64,000 nt of DNA from an uncultured Opitutales bacterium (GCA_934613645.1 CAKTTC010000004.1:1-64000), one strand, 5' to 3'; counted from the first letter of the stretch, positions 42,763 to 51,608 are shown. Translations and numbers: made by a program. Notes: generated by a model from the letters alone, not told the origin.

Positions 42763-43608
42763 ATGGCAATTATTAAAAGAAGACCTTTAACTCCTGCCCA
42801 GAGATTCATGGAGTTGAGCCGTCCGGAAGTCGACAACAAGCGTCCGGAACGCTCTTTGACGGAAAGCAACCACCGTGCGAAGGGACGCAACTGCTACGGC
42901 AGAATTACGTCGCGCCGTCGCGGCGGCGGCCATAAAAGACTCTACCGCGTTGTAGACTTCAAGCGCGAATTGGTCAATGTGCCCGCAACGGTTGTGGCTA
43001 TCGAATACGATCCGTATCGCACGGCGTATTTGGCTTTGCTCAACTACGAAAACGGCGAAAAGCGTTATATCATCGCTTTGGACGGAATGAAAAAGGGCGA
43101 CAAGGTTATGACGCTCGACAAACGTCCCGACGAATTCCCCGTTGGCTTGTGCATGCCGCTTAAGTTCATTCCGGCTGCCACGAAAATCAGCTCAATAGAA
43201 ATGCAGCCCGGCAAGGGCGCGCAGATTGCCCGCGGCGCGGGTGCAGGCGCACAGCTTGTCGCGGTTGAAGGCGATGTTGCGACAGTCAAGATGCCCAGCG
43301 GCGAAATCCGTCTTATCAATGCGGAATGCCGCGCGGTTATCGGCGTTGTAGGAAACTTGGAACACCGCAACCAGAGCCTCGGCAAGGCCGGTAGAGTTCG
43401 CTGGTTGGGCAGACGTCCGAGAGTCCGCGGCGTAGTTATGAATCCTGTCGACCACCCGATGGGTGGTGGTGAAGGACGCACTTCGGGCGGCGGCCACCCG
43501 GTATCTCCGTGGGGTCAGCTGGCAAAGGGCTATCCGACACGCACAAAGAGCAAGCCTTCCAATTCCATGATTCTGTTGCGTCGCAACGGCAAAAAGGCGA
43601 AGAAATAG
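42763..43608 (+). CDS. rplB: 50S ribosomal protein L2
   Basis: A 281-aa protein essential for subunit association and peptidyl transfer. It shows KGRNCYGRITSRRRGGGHKRLYR near the N-terminus and the C-terminal GVVMNPVDHPMGGGEGRTSGG with the functionally key His. Slightly longer at the N-terminus than E. coli L2 is not apparent; the length is normal. Confidence 0.99.
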   Translation: MAIIKRRPLTPAQRFMELSRPEVDNKRPERSLTESNHRAKGRNCYGRITSRRRGGGHKRLYRVVDFKRELVNVPATVVAIEYDPYRTAYLALLNYENGEKRYIIALDGMKKGDKVMTLDKRPDEFPVGLCMPLKFIPAATKISSIEMQPGKGAQIARGAGAGAQLVAVEGDVATVKMPSGEIRLINAECRAVIGVVGNLEHRNQSLGKAGRVRWLGRRPRVRGVVMNPVDHPMGGGEGRTSGGGHPVSPWGQLAKGYPTRTKSKPSNSMILLRRNGKKAKK

Positions 43609-43629
43609 TAAACAGGAGAAAATTTAATT

Positions 43630-43908
43630 ATGGCACGTTCAATTAAAAAAGGACCGTTTGTTGATCCCAGTCTCCAAGACAAGATTGACGAGGCGCAGAA
43701 GACGAATTCGCACAAGCCTATCCAGACTTGGTCGAGACGCTCCACTGTTACTCCCGACTTCATCGGTTTGAATTTCAACGTCTATAACGGCAAGAAGTTT
43801 TTGCCCGTGTATGTGACCGAAAACATGGTAGGCCACAAGCTGGGCGAATTCGCTCCTACCCGTTTCTTCAAAGGACACCAACCGCACACCAAAAAGGCGA
43901 CTATGTAA
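43630..43908 (+). CDS. rpsS: 30S ribosomal protein S19
   Basis: A 92-aa head protein that touches A-site tRNA. It starts MARSIKKGPFVDPSL and contains TWSRRSTVTPDFIGLNFNVYNGKKF, GHKLGEFAPTR and the basic tail. Its stop is one base before an unrelated 111-aa gene, so the usual rpsS-rplV junction is interrupted. Confidence 0.98.
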   Translation: MARSIKKGPFVDPSLQDKIDEAQKTNSHKPIQTWSRRSTVTPDFIGLNFNVYNGKKFLPVYVTENMVGHKLGEFAPTRFFKGHQPHTKKATM

Positions 43909-43909
43909 T

Positions 43910-44245
43910 ATGGCGAAGGCGGGCAAAGTTTTGTTTGTGTCGATTTGCTCGACGTTGACGTGCTTTGCCTCGTCTCCCAAGTGGATAACCAAAGACAACA
44001 GTTTCAGCAAAGAAAGTATGGGGCGCGTTGTCGAGGTTGTTCCGGCGGAGAATGCCGATTTGGTGGTAATAGACACGGGTTTGCGGAGCAATTTGCGCAT
44101 CGGCGCGGTTTGCTCCGTGGATTGCCCCGAAAACAAGACCGCGAAAGTGGTGGTTGTAGAGGCGAATCGGCAAAAAAGCGTGGCGCTTGTGATAACGAAC
44201 AACGAAATTCCGCAGGGAGCCGCCGTTTATATAACAGCAAACTAA
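43910..44245 (+). CDS. Unrecognised small secreted or periplasmic protein within the S10 operon
   Basis: A 111-aa protein with a signal-peptide-like start (basic MAKAGK, hydrophobic VLFVSICSTLTCFA, then SSPKW). The mature part alternates Val/Ile-rich strands with RVVEVVPA, LVVIDTG, LRIGAVCSV, and a closing GAAVYITAN, suggesting a small beta-barrel or SH3-like fold. No known family was recognised. It starts one base after the rpsS stop and ends 16 bases before rplV, so it is cotranscribed and probably coupled. It lacks the CGT/GGT-rich codon style of flanking ribosomal genes (TTG, GTG and CGG codons are frequent), which suggests lower expression or later arrival. Confidence 0.72.
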   Translation: MAKAGKVLFVSICSTLTCFASSPKWITKDNSFSKESMGRVVEVVPAENADLVVIDTGLRSNLRIGAVCSVDCPENKTAKVVVVEANRQKSVALVITNNEIPQGAAVYITAN

Positions 44246-44261
44246 AAATAGAAAGATAACA

Positions 44262-44597
44262 ATGGAAGTTAAAGCTTTAACAAAGTTTGCGCGCATGTCA
44301 GACAAGAAGGTGCGCGAAATAGCAAGGGAAGTGCAGGGCAAAAACGCCGCAGAAGCGTTGGAAATCCTGAAGCTTGTTCCCCGCAAGAGCGCGAAATTGG
44401 TAGCCAAGACGCTCGCCAGCGCGATTGCGAACGCAGAAAACAACAACGGTCTTGCAGCCGCGAATTTAACAATAAAAAGCGCGATAGTCAATCAAGGTGT
44501 GGCTTTCAGACGTTTTAGACCCGTTGCCAGAGGCAGCGCGCATCCGATTCGTAAGAGAACAAGTCACATATTGGTAGTCCTTAGCGACCAAAAATAG
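44262..44597 (+). CDS. rplV: 50S ribosomal protein L22
   Basis: A 111-aa protein lining the exit tunnel beside L4. It shows RMSDKKVREIAREVQGKNAAEAL, SAIANAENNNGL and, in the loop and C-terminus, RPVARGSAHPIRKRTSHILVVL. The tunnel loop has no insertion of the type linked to macrolide resistance. Confidence 0.97.
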   Translation: MEVKALTKFARMSDKKVREIAREVQGKNAAEALEILKLVPRKSAKLVAKTLASAIANAENNNGLAAANLTIKSAIVNQGVAFRRFRPVARGSAHPIRKRTSHILVVLSDQK

Positions 44598-44615
44598 AAA
44601 ATAGAGGCAGATAAT

Positions 44616-45248
44616 ATGGGTCAAAAAGTAAATCCTAAAGGTTTCCGTCTCGCAGTTCGCCGCGACTGGGAGTCGCGCTGGTTCGCGAATAAAGGGGACT
44701 ATGCAACAGCCGTAAACGAAGACTACCGCATTCGCGAGTTTCTCCGCAACAGGCTCAAGAGCGCGTCAGTTCCGCGCATTTTCATCGAAAGAGCAGGCCA
44801 GAGAATCAGAGTAAAGATTTTCACGGCGCGCCCCGGTATGGTTATCGGTCAGAAGGGTGCTTTGCTTGAAACGTTGAAGGCGGACTTGGCGAAGTTTATC
44901 GGCAAGGAAGTTCTCGTCGACATTCAGGAAGTCAAGAAGCCCGATTTGGACGCCTTCTTGGTTGCCGAAAGCATTGCCTTGCAGCTCGAACGCAGAATCT
45001 CGTTCCGCAGAGCCGTTAAGAAGGCAATCTCCACTTGCATGGCAAGCGGCGCGGACGGCATCAAGGTTCAGGTATCGGGTCGTTTGGGCGGCGCGGAAAT
45101 CGCGCGCACGGAGTGGCAGAGAAAGGGCAGAATCCCGCTTCATACCCTCCGCGAAAACATCGACTACGGCTTCACCGAAGCGAATACCGTTTACGGAAAA
45201 ATCGGCGTCAAGTGCTGGTTGTGCTTGAAGTCGGACGACAACATGTAA
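44616..45248 (+). CDS. rpsC: 30S ribosomal protein S3
   Basis: A 210-aa protein of the mRNA entry tunnel. It begins MGQKVNPKGFRLAV, has the KH motif around RPGMVIGQKGALLETLKADL, and the C-terminal GRLGGAEIARTEW...TLRENIDYGFTEA. The C-terminal tail is short relative to E. coli (233 aa). Confidence 0.98.
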   Translation: MGQKVNPKGFRLAVRRDWESRWFANKGDYATAVNEDYRIREFLRNRLKSASVPRIFIERAGQRIRVKIFTARPGMVIGQKGALLETLKADLAKFIGKEVLVDIQEVKKPDLDAFLVAESIALQLERRISFRRAVKKAISTCMASGADGIKVQVSGRLGGAEIARTEWQRKGRIPLHTLRENIDYGFTEANTVYGKIGVKCWLCLKSDDNM

Positions 45249-45265
45249 TTTAGGGAGAGAAAACA

Positions 45266-45694
45266 ATGGCAAATATTCTTCCAGCAAAGACAAAATACCG
45301 CAAGATGCACAAGGGTCGCAACCGCGGCTTGGCAAAAGGCGGAGATACAATCGCTTTTGGCGACTACGCCATTCAGGCAATCGAACGCGGCAAGTGCTCG
45401 TCGTCGCAGCTTGAAGCGGCGCGTGTTGCAATCAACAGACACTTCAAACGTCGCGGCAAGGTATGGATGCGCGTGTTCCCCCAGAAGAGCGTAACCAAGA
45501 AGCCCGCCGAAACGCGTCAAGGTAAAGGTAAGGGTGCGGTCGAATTTTGGGCTGCAATCATCAAACCGGGCAGCATACTGTTCGAAGTATCGGGCGTTCC
45601 CGCCAGCATGGCGCGCGAAGCAATGAGACTTGCCGACGGTAAGCTTCCGTTCAAATGCAAGTTCGTCGTTCGCGAAGGCGTGGAAATTCTATAA
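45266..45694 (+). CDS. rplP: 50S ribosomal protein L16
   Basis: A 142-aa protein that positions A-site tRNA. It has LPAKTKYRKMHKGRNRG at the N-terminus, FGDYAIQAIERG, and the central PKKSVT-like loop here reading FPQKSVTKKPAETRQGKGKG. The Arg that is hydroxylated in E. coli lies in this area. Standard length. Confidence 0.98.
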   Translation: MANILPAKTKYRKMHKGRNRGLAKGGDTIAFGDYAIQAIERGKCSSSQLEAARVAINRHFKRRGKVWMRVFPQKSVTKKPAETRQGKGKGAVEFWAAIIKPGSILFEVSGVPASMAREAMRLADGKLPFKCKFVVREGVEIL

Positions 45695-45706
45695 GGAGAT
45701 TTGGAA

Positions 45707-45889
45707 ATGAAATCGAAGGAAATTAGAGAACTTTCGGCCGAAGAGTTGGCAAAGAAATTGCGCGAAATGCGCGAAGAATTGCTCAACCTCAACATTCGCA
45801 AGGCGTCGGCACAGGTTGAAAACACGGGGCGCATCAGACAGTTGCGTCGCGATATAGCCCGCTTTGAAACAATTAAAGCACAGAAATAA
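45707..45889 (+). CDS. rpmC: 50S ribosomal protein L29
   Basis: A 60-aa helical hairpin protein near the tunnel exit. It reads MKSKEIRELSAEELAKKLRE and ends with IRQLRRDIARFETI. The ATG at 45707 is preferred over an in-frame TTG at 45701 because the AAGGAG at 45693-45698 is eight bases before it. Confidence 0.95.
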   Translation: MKSKEIRELSAEELAKKLREMREELLNLNIRKASAQVENTGRIRQLRRDIARFETIKAQK

Positions 45890-45898
45890 GGCAAAACG

Positions 45899-46177
45899 AT
45901 GTCGGAAAATACAAGAAAGTCACGCAGAAGTCTCGTGGGAATCGTAACGTCGAAGTCCGGAGACAAAAGCATAAAACTTACATATTTCTATAAAGTTCCA
46001 CACCCGCTCTACGGTAAGGAAATCCGTCGTAAGACTGAAATTCACGTTCACGATGAGAAGAATGAGTGCGCATTGGGCGACAAGGTAGAAGTTACCGAAA
46101 CGCGTCCGATAAGCAAGCTCAAGAGATTCCGCGTGGTTCGCATAATCGAAAAAGCCCCCGTTGTGGCCGCAGAATAA
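45899..46177 (+). CDS. rpsQ: 30S ribosomal protein S17
   Basis: A 92-aa OB-fold protein binding 16S helix 11. It contains LVGIVTSKSGDKSIKLTY, VPHPLYGKEIRRKTEIHVHDE and the conserved ALGDKVEVTETRPISKLKRFRVV. Placed nine bases after rpmC. Confidence 0.97.
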   Translation: MSENTRKSRRSLVGIVTSKSGDKSIKLTYFYKVPHPLYGKEIRRKTEIHVHDEKNECALGDKVEVTETRPISKLKRFRVVRIIEKAPVVAAE

Positions 46178-46189
46178 GGAGATAGCGAT

Positions 46190-46555
46190 ATGATACAAAT
46201 GCAGACAAGGCTCGTTGTTGCAGACAACACGGGCGCGAAGGAAGTAACGATGATTCGCCGTCTCGGTCAGCACAGCAGAACGGCGCACGTTGGCGACGTT
46301 ATTGTTGTAGCGGTCAAGACTTCGACTCCCGATGCGGCAGTCAAGAAGGGCACGGTCGCCAAGGCGGTAATAGTCAGAACGAAGGCTCCGATTCGCAGAA
46401 ACGACGGTTCGTATTTGCGTTTCGACTCAAACGCGTGTGTAATTCTCGACGGCACGGGCAACCCCAAGGGCACCCGTATCTTCGGACCGGTTGCGCGCGA
46501 GTTGCGTTCGAAGAACTATATGAAGATTATATCCCTCGCACCGGAGGTTCTGTAA
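46190..46555 (+). CDS. rplN: 50S ribosomal protein L14
   Basis: A 121-aa protein at the subunit interface. It starts MIQMQTRLVVADNTGAKEV and carries IVRTKAPIRRNDGSYLRFDSNA and the C-terminal GTRIFGPVARELR. One base separates its stop from rplX. Confidence 0.98.
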   Translation: MIQMQTRLVVADNTGAKEVTMIRRLGQHSRTAHVGDVIVVAVKTSTPDAAVKKGTVAKAVIVRTKAPIRRNDGSYLRFDSNACVILDGTGNPKGTRIFGPVARELRSKNYMKIISLAPEVL

Positions 46556-46556
46556 G

Positions 46557-46802
46557 ATGAAGAGATTTGTTAAAAAAGGAGACGAAGTAGTAGTAATTTC
46601 GGGTTCTTCCAAGGGCAAACGCGGCAAGATTTTGCAGGTTTTCCCGAAGGACGAGCGCGTGTTGGTTGAAGGCGTCAACGTCCGCAAGCACCACGAGCGC
46701 AAGAGCGAGAAGAATCCCGAAGGCGCTATCGTGGAGCGCGAAGCTCCCATCCACATTTCAAACGTAATGCCTGCTGGGCGTTTCGATTCCAAAAAGAAAT
46801 AG
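46557..46802 (+). CDS. rplX: 50S ribosomal protein L24
   Basis: An 81-aa KOW-domain assembly initiator. It reads FVKKGDEVVVISGSSKGKRG, with EGVNVRKHHERKSEKNPEG and IHISNVMP afterwards. Shorter than E. coli (104 aa) but within the family range. The SD GGAGG lies inside the rplN 3' end. Confidence 0.96.
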   Translation: MKRFVKKGDEVVVISGSSKGKRGKILQVFPKDERVLVEGVNVRKHHERKSEKNPEGAIVEREAPIHISNVMPAGRFDSKKK

Positions 46803-46839
46803 GAATCGGCGTAATCAGAGGCCATAGAAAATAAAGAAA

Positions 46840-47403
46840 ATGAGCACACCCGTATTAAAGAAAATATATATGGAGAAAGTGGTTCCCGAATTGAAAAAGA
46901 ATTTGGGAATCGAAAATCCGCATGTTGTGCCCAACTTGGAGAAGATAGTAATCAGCTCCGGTATCCGAAGCGAGAACGCCAAGGGTTGGGCGCAGGAAGT
47001 GGCGAAGGAAATCGCGAAAATCGCGGGGCAGCAGCCCGTCATAACCAAAGCGCGCAAGAGCATTGCGAACTTCAAGCTGCGCGAAGGTCAGGAAAACGGC
47101 GTGAAGGTAACTTTGCGCGGTGCGACGATGTGGGAATTCCTCTACAAGTTTATTGCGGTCGTTCTTCCGTCAATCAGAGACTTCAGAGGCGTAAGCTCGA
47201 AGCTCGACGGAGCCGGCAACTATAACTACGGCATTGCCGACCACACAATCTTCCCCGAAGTCACGGTTGACCCGGGCAGAAAGAACATCGGCATGGACAT
47301 CACAATAGTAACAACAGCGACCGACGACAAGTCGGGCAGAGAATTGCTCAAGCTTTTGGGTATGCCGTTCAGAAAATCGGCCGCCGAACAAGCCGCTAAA
47401 TAG
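46840..47403 (+). CDS. rplE: 50S ribosomal protein L5
   Basis: A 187-aa protein that carries 5S rRNA into the 50S subunit. Features are NPHVVPNLEKIVISSGI, the QQPVITKARKSIANFKLREG segment and the C-terminal GRKNIGMDITIVTTATDDKSGRELL. Followed by rpsN after 18 bases. Confidence 0.98.
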   Translation: MSTPVLKKIYMEKVVPELKKNLGIENPHVVPNLEKIVISSGIRSENAKGWAQEVAKEIAKIAGQQPVITKARKSIANFKLREGQENGVKVTLRGATMWEFLYKFIAVVLPSIRDFRGVSSKLDGAGNYNYGIADHTIFPEVTVDPGRKNIGMDITIVTTATDDKSGRELLKLLGMPFRKSAAEQAAK

Positions 47404-47421
47404 CCGGAAAGAAACAGAAAT

Positions 47422-47727
47422 ATGGCAAAGAAATCATCCATACAACGCAATTTGAAACGCAAGCGCTTGGTTGAAAAATACGCGGCCAAGAAGGCGGAAC
47501 TGAAAAAGATTTTGAAGGATCCGAATACGAGCGACGAAGACTTCTTCGAAGCCCAGCGCAAGTTGTGCAAAATTCCGCGCAACGCCTCCAAAATCAGAAT
47601 CCGCAACCGTTGCTCCATTACGGGTCGTCCGAGGGCGTATATCCGCAAGTTCGGTCTGTCTCGTATCACGTTCAGAGAGTTGGCTCTCGACGGAAAATTG
47701 CCGGGCGTAACAAAATCATCGTGGTAA
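47422..47727 (+). CDS. rpsN: 30S ribosomal protein S14, zinc-free long form
   Basis: A 101-aa S14 without the CxxC zinc motif of the short paralogue. It has MAKKSSIQRNLKRKRLVEKY and the family C-terminal NRCSITGRPRAYIRKFGLSRI with FRELALDGKLPGVTKSSW. Zinc independence means no Zur-type paralogue switch is needed for this protein. Confidence 0.97.
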   Translation: MAKKSSIQRNLKRKRLVEKYAAKKAELKKILKDPNTSDEDFFEAQRKLCKIPRNASKIRIRNRCSITGRPRAYIRKFGLSRITFRELALDGKLPGVTKSSW

Positions 47728-47745
47728 TGCGAAAGGAAAAATAAG

Positions 47746-48138
47746 ATGGCAACTCACGACACAATAGGCGACTTTTTGACGATAGTCCGCAACGCGAGCA
47801 AAGCTGGGAAAGAGTCCTGCTCGGCCCAGTGGTCCAAGATTCGCGAAGGTATCGCTTCGATTCTCAAAGACGAAGGCTATATTGCTTCGTTCGAAGTCAA
47901 AGGCGACGTTAAGAAGGAAATCACAATCACAATGAAATACGTAGACGGCATTCCCGCAATCACGGGCATCTCGAGGGAATCGACTCCCGGCTGCCGCCAG
48001 TATTTTGAATACCGCAGTATCCCCCGCGTTCTCAACGGAATGGGCATCTCCATCTTGACGACCTCCAGAGGCGTCTTGAAGGACGCCGATTGCCGCGCAA
48101 AGAAAGTCGGCGGCGAAATGCTTTGCAAAGTTTGGTAG
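47746..48138 (+). CDS. rpsH: 30S ribosomal protein S8
   Basis: A 130-aa central-domain organiser; in E. coli it also represses the spc operon. The N-terminal segment is TIGDFLTIVRNASKAGKESC where most bacteria have DPIADMLTRIRNA, a divergent form. The C-terminus with GMGISILTTSRGVLKDADCRAKKVGGEMLCKVW is typical. Confidence 0.96.
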   Translation: MATHDTIGDFLTIVRNASKAGKESCSAQWSKIREGIASILKDEGYIASFEVKGDVKKEITITMKYVDGIPAITGISRESTPGCRQYFEYRSIPRVLNGMGISILTTSRGVLKDADCRAKKVGGEMLCKVW

Positions 48139-48152
48139 TAGGAAGGTAGAAT

Positions 48153-48701
48153 ATGAGTAGAATAGGTAAACTTCCGGTTAAAATTCCCGCGGGCGTGAAA
48201 GCGTCGGTAAGCGACAACGTAGTAAGCATTGAAGGCGCGAAGGGCAAGCTCTCGCAGTCTTTCAACAAGGCTGTTTCGATTGTCATGGAAGGCGACGAAA
48301 TCAAGGTTGCACCCGCTTCGGCATCGCGTCTTTCGAACGCAATGCACGGCACCGCGCGCAGCATCATTCAGGGAATGGTCAAGGGCGTGGTAGAGGGCTA
48401 CCAAAAGGTTTTGGAAATCAAGGGCGTCGGTTTCAAGGCCGACCTCAAGGGTAAAACGCTCACGTTGGCTTTGGGATATGCACACCCGTGCATTTATGAA
48501 TTGCCCGAAGGCATTACGGTGGTCATCGGCGAAACTCCCGACAGAAACCCGCTTTTGACGGTTTCGGGCGCGAGCAAGCATATGGTCGGGCAAGTCGCCT
48601 CCGACATCAAGCATTTCTATCCTGTCGAGCCTTACAAGGGCAAGGGCGTCAGAATCCACGGAGAATACGTCCGCCGCAAGGAAGGCAAGAAGACTGCGTA
48701 A
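48153..48701 (+). CDS. rplF: 50S ribosomal protein L6
   Basis: A 182-aa protein at the factor-binding site. It begins MSRIGKLPVKIPAGV and has two similar domains; the second ends with KGKGVRIHGEYVRRKEGKKTA, the usual signature region. Standard length. Confidence 0.98.
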   Translation: MSRIGKLPVKIPAGVKASVSDNVVSIEGAKGKLSQSFNKAVSIVMEGDEIKVAPASASRLSNAMHGTARSIIQGMVKGVVEGYQKVLEIKGVGFKADLKGKTLTLALGYAHPCIYELPEGITVVIGETPDRNPLLTVSGASKHMVGQVASDIKHFYPVEPYKGKGVRIHGEYVRRKEGKKTA

Positions 48702-48724
48702 TTACCCAGTTGAAAGGAAAAAAT

Positions 48725-49087
48725 ATGAAATTTCTCAAGAAAAAAGAATTGGAACAGAAACGCCACTGGAGAGTGCGCCGCAAGGTTCGCGGCAGTGCGG
48801 AACGTCCGCGTTTGTCGCTGTGCCTTTCGAACAAACACATCTATGCGCAGTGCATAGACGATGTTGCGGGCAAGACTCTGGTTTCGCTGTGCTCGACCTC
48901 GAAAGAGTTGGCGGGCGAAAAGCTTCTTCCGAACGTTGCGGGAACGCAGGCGTTGGGAACGAAGTTCGGCGAAAAGCTCAAGTCGGCGGGAATCAGCGCG
49001 GTTGTTTTCGACAGAGGCGCGCGCCGCTACCATGGTTGCGTCAAGAGCTTTGCCGACGCGGTTCGTTCGGTTGGAATTAACTTCTAA
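48725..49087 (+). CDS. rplR: 50S ribosomal protein L18
   Basis: A 120-aa 5S rRNA-binding protein. It carries RVRRKVRGSAERPRLSLCLSN, IYAQCIDDVAGKTLVS and the end AVVFDRGARRYHGCVKSFADA. The ATG at 48725 is used rather than the in-frame TTG at 48710, because the GAAAGGA site sits between them. Confidence 0.97.
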   Translation: MKFLKKKELEQKRHWRVRRKVRGSAERPRLSLCLSNKHIYAQCIDDVAGKTLVSLCSTSKELAGEKLLPNVAGTQALGTKFGEKLKSAGISAVVFDRGARRYHGCVKSFADAVRSVGINF

Positions 49088-49099
49088 TAGGAAAAATAG

Positions 49100-49603
49100 A
49101 TGAGTAGAGAATTTAAGAACAAGCAGGCCGCGTTGGAAAAAGACGCGGGGCCCGAGCTCATTGAAAAAGTGGTTCACATCAATCGTTGCGCCAAGGTGGT
49201 AAAGGGCGGTCGCCGCTTCACCTTTTCGGCTCTCGTAGTCATCGGCGACGGTGCCGGCAAGATTGGTTTGGGCTACGGCAAGGCAAAGGAAGTTCCGGAC
49301 GCGATTAAAAAGGCGTCGTCCAGAGCCCGCAAGGTTATGAAAACAGTCAGCCTCAAAGACGGCACAATCCCGCACGAAGTCATCGGCGAATTCGACGGCG
49401 GCGTGGTTATGTTGCGTCCCGCAAGTCAGGGAACGGGCGTCATTGCAGGCGGCGGCGTCCGTGCCGTTCTTGAAGCGGTCGGCGTGAAGGACGTTCTGAG
49501 CAAGTCGCTCGGGTCGAACAACGATATGGCTATGGTCAATGCAACGCTGAACGCTTTGTATCAGCTGCGCACAGCCGAAGCTATCACAGCCTTGAGAAGT
49601 TAA
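49100..49603 (+). CDS. rpsE: 30S ribosomal protein S5
   Basis: A 167-aa fidelity protein. The N-terminal half has VVHINRCAKVVKGGRRFTFSALVV and GYGKAKEVPDAIKKA; the C-terminal half has RPASQGTGVIAGGGVRAVLE. rplO follows directly after 15 bases; the rpmD (L30) gene commonly found between them is absent. Confidence 0.98.
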   Translation: MSREFKNKQAALEKDAGPELIEKVVHINRCAKVVKGGRRFTFSALVVIGDGAGKIGLGYGKAKEVPDAIKKASSRARKVMKTVSLKDGTIPHEVIGEFDGGVVMLRPASQGTGVIAGGGVRAVLEAVGVKDVLSKSLGSNNDMAMVNATLNALYQLRTAEAITALRS

Positions 49604-49618
49604 TAGGAGATTTACAAA

Positions 49619-50068
49619 ATGAAATTGCACAAACTTTCAAATCCCAGTGGCGCGAAACACGCGCACAAACGTTTGGGTTGCGGAGTTGGTAGCGGCCACG
49701 GCAAAACGTCGGGTCGCGGCCACAAGGGCGCGAAGGCCAGAAGCGGCGGACACGTTCGTCCGGGCTTCGAAGGCGGTCAGATGCCGTTGTATCGTAAGTT
49801 GCCGCACCGCGGGTTCAACAACTTCAAGTTCAGAACGGAATACGCAGTTGTGAACGTAGGTTTGCTCGAAGAATTGGGTCTGGACGAAGTAAAGCGCGAA
49901 GACATGGTTGTTGCCGGTTTGGTAAGAGCCAAGGACGCGTTGGTCAAGGTTCTCGGCTTCGGCGACTTGACGAAGAAAATTGTTGTCCATGCCGACAAGT
50001 TCTCGGCTTCCGCAGTCAAGAAGATTGAAGCGGCGGGCGGCAAGGCTGTTGTAAACGGCGCGGAATAA
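49619..50068 (+). CDS. rplO: 50S ribosomal protein L15
   Basis: A 149-aa late-assembly protein. The Gly/Arg-rich N-terminus contains KRLGCGVGSGHGKTSGRGHKG and the central FEGGQMPLYRKLPHRGFNN. The C-terminal domain ends with SASAVKKIEAAGGKAVV. Located just ahead of secY as in nearly all bacteria. Confidence 0.98.
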   Translation: MKLHKLSNPSGAKHAHKRLGCGVGSGHGKTSGRGHKGAKARSGGHVRPGFEGGQMPLYRKLPHRGFNNFKFRTEYAVVNVGLLEELGLDEVKREDMVVAGLVRAKDALVKVLGFGDLTKKIVVHADKFSASAVKKIEAAGGKAVVNGAE

Positions 50069-50088
50069 CGCGAAAAGACAGGTAAGAT

Positions 50089-51543
50089 ATGCTTAGTGCT
50101 TTCACAAATTGCTTTAAAATTCCTGAATTGCGTCAGAGAATATTTTTGACGCTGAGCTTGATATTTATAGCGAGAGTGGGCGCTGGCATTCCTCTGCCGG
50201 GTTTGGATCCGACCCCGTTGCAGAACTATTACGCCTCGGCGGCGTCCGACGCGGGCGGCCTCGCGGGGCTGTATAATATGTTCACAGGCGGCGCAATGAT
50301 GAACGGCGCAATATTCGCGCTGGGCATTATGCCATACATCAGTGCGTCGATTATATTGCAGCTTATGGGGGCGGTTATGCCCAGCCTTGCACGCTTGATG
50401 CAGGAGGGAGACTCGGGAAGACAGAAGATTGCCCAGTATACACGTTATTTGACAATAGTCATAGCCCTCATTCAGGGAACTATGATTACATACGCGTTGA
50501 CGTATTCCCCCGAAACGATATTCTCGGGATTCGACAAGGCGCAGTTCGGCTCGATAATAGTTGCGGGCAATCCTGCGGTGTTCTTCATCGTGAGCGTCGT
50601 TTTGATGACGACGGGCTGTATGATTTTGACGTGGTTGGGCGAACAAATCACCCAGCGCGGCATAGGCAACGGCGTTTCAATAATCATCACGGTCGGTATT
50701 ATCGACTCCCTCCCCGGGGCTGCCACGCAGGCGTGGAATATGGTTTTTGCCAGATCCGTCGGCGCGGAAAGCGCGTCGATAGGCGTTCCGCAGGCTGTTG
50801 TAATGCTCGTGTTGTTGGCTGTCGTTACGGCGTCGATAATCATGATATTGCAGGCGGTCAGAAAAATCCCCGTGCAGTATGCAAAGCGCGTTGTCGGAAG
50901 AAGAATAATGGGCGGACAAAGCTCGTATTTGCCGTTGAAGGTCAATTACGCGGGCGTTATGCCGATTATCTTCGCGAGTGCGTTGTTGTTGTTCCCGCAG
51001 CAAATATTCGGTCAGTTTAACATTTCAACATACAGTTTGTGGTATGGCGGTTTGGTTTTCGCATTCAGCTATTTCTGGGTGTCGATTATGTTCAAGCCGT
51101 TGCAGATTTCGGACGAACTCAAGCGCAATAGCGGGTATATCCCCGGAGTTCGCCCCGGCGAAAATACCGCAAAATTCCTCGACTACGTTATGACGCGATT
51201 GACTTTCGCGGGTGCGTTGTTCCTGGTTGTGATAGCGGTTTTGCCCCAGATTTTGATGTCTTATTGGGGAATTCCGCCGAAAATTGCAAACTTCTTCGGC
51301 GGCACGGGCGCGCTTATCGCGGTCGGTGTGTCGTTGGATACAATGCGTCAGGTGGAAACGTTCCTGTTGCAACGCCACTACGATGGCTTCCTCAAGAAGG
51401 GTAGAATCCGCGGACGCAGCGTCGGTCAGACGCGCCAGATGCTCGATTCGAGCGAGGTTAAAAACATTTGGTCGTTGTTGTCGGTTATGATTGTGTTTTA
51501 CATAGTCGGGCTGGCGGCATGGGCTATACGTTCGTTCGCCTAA
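50089..51543 (+). CDS. secY: Protein translocase subunit SecY
   Basis: A 484-aa channel subunit of the Sec translocon with ten predicted membrane helices. It starts at the L15 junction and shows RVGAGIPLPG near the N-terminus, FALGIMPYISASIILQL for helix 2, GNGVSIII, and the basic cytoplasmic loops with RRIMGGQSSYLPLKVN and FLQRHYDGFLKKGRIRGR. It works with SecE encoded at 25.8 kb. Confidence 0.98.
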   Translation: MLSAFTNCFKIPELRQRIFLTLSLIFIARVGAGIPLPGLDPTPLQNYYASAASDAGGLAGLYNMFTGGAMMNGAIFALGIMPYISASIILQLMGAVMPSLARLMQEGDSGRQKIAQYTRYLTIVIALIQGTMITYALTYSPETIFSGFDKAQFGSIIVAGNPAVFFIVSVVLMTTGCMILTWLGEQITQRGIGNGVSIIITVGIIDSLPGAATQAWNMVFARSVGAESASIGVPQAVVMLVLLAVVTASIIMILQAVRKIPVQYAKRVVGRRIMGGQSSYLPLKVNYAGVMPIIFASALLLFPQQIFGQFNISTYSLWYGGLVFAFSYFWVSIMFKPLQISDELKRNSGYIPGVRPGENTAKFLDYVMTRLTFAGALFLVVIAVLPQILMSYWGIPPKIANFFGGTGALIAVGVSLDTMRQVETFLLQRHYDGFLKKGRIRGRSVGQTRQMLDSSEVKNIWSLLSVMIVFYIVGLAAWAIRSFA

Positions 51544-51608
51544 TCCGAAAGGGTCGGGACGGAAGGAACACATTGTTCTTTAGAGAAAACAAATATTGAT
51601 AGATTTGT

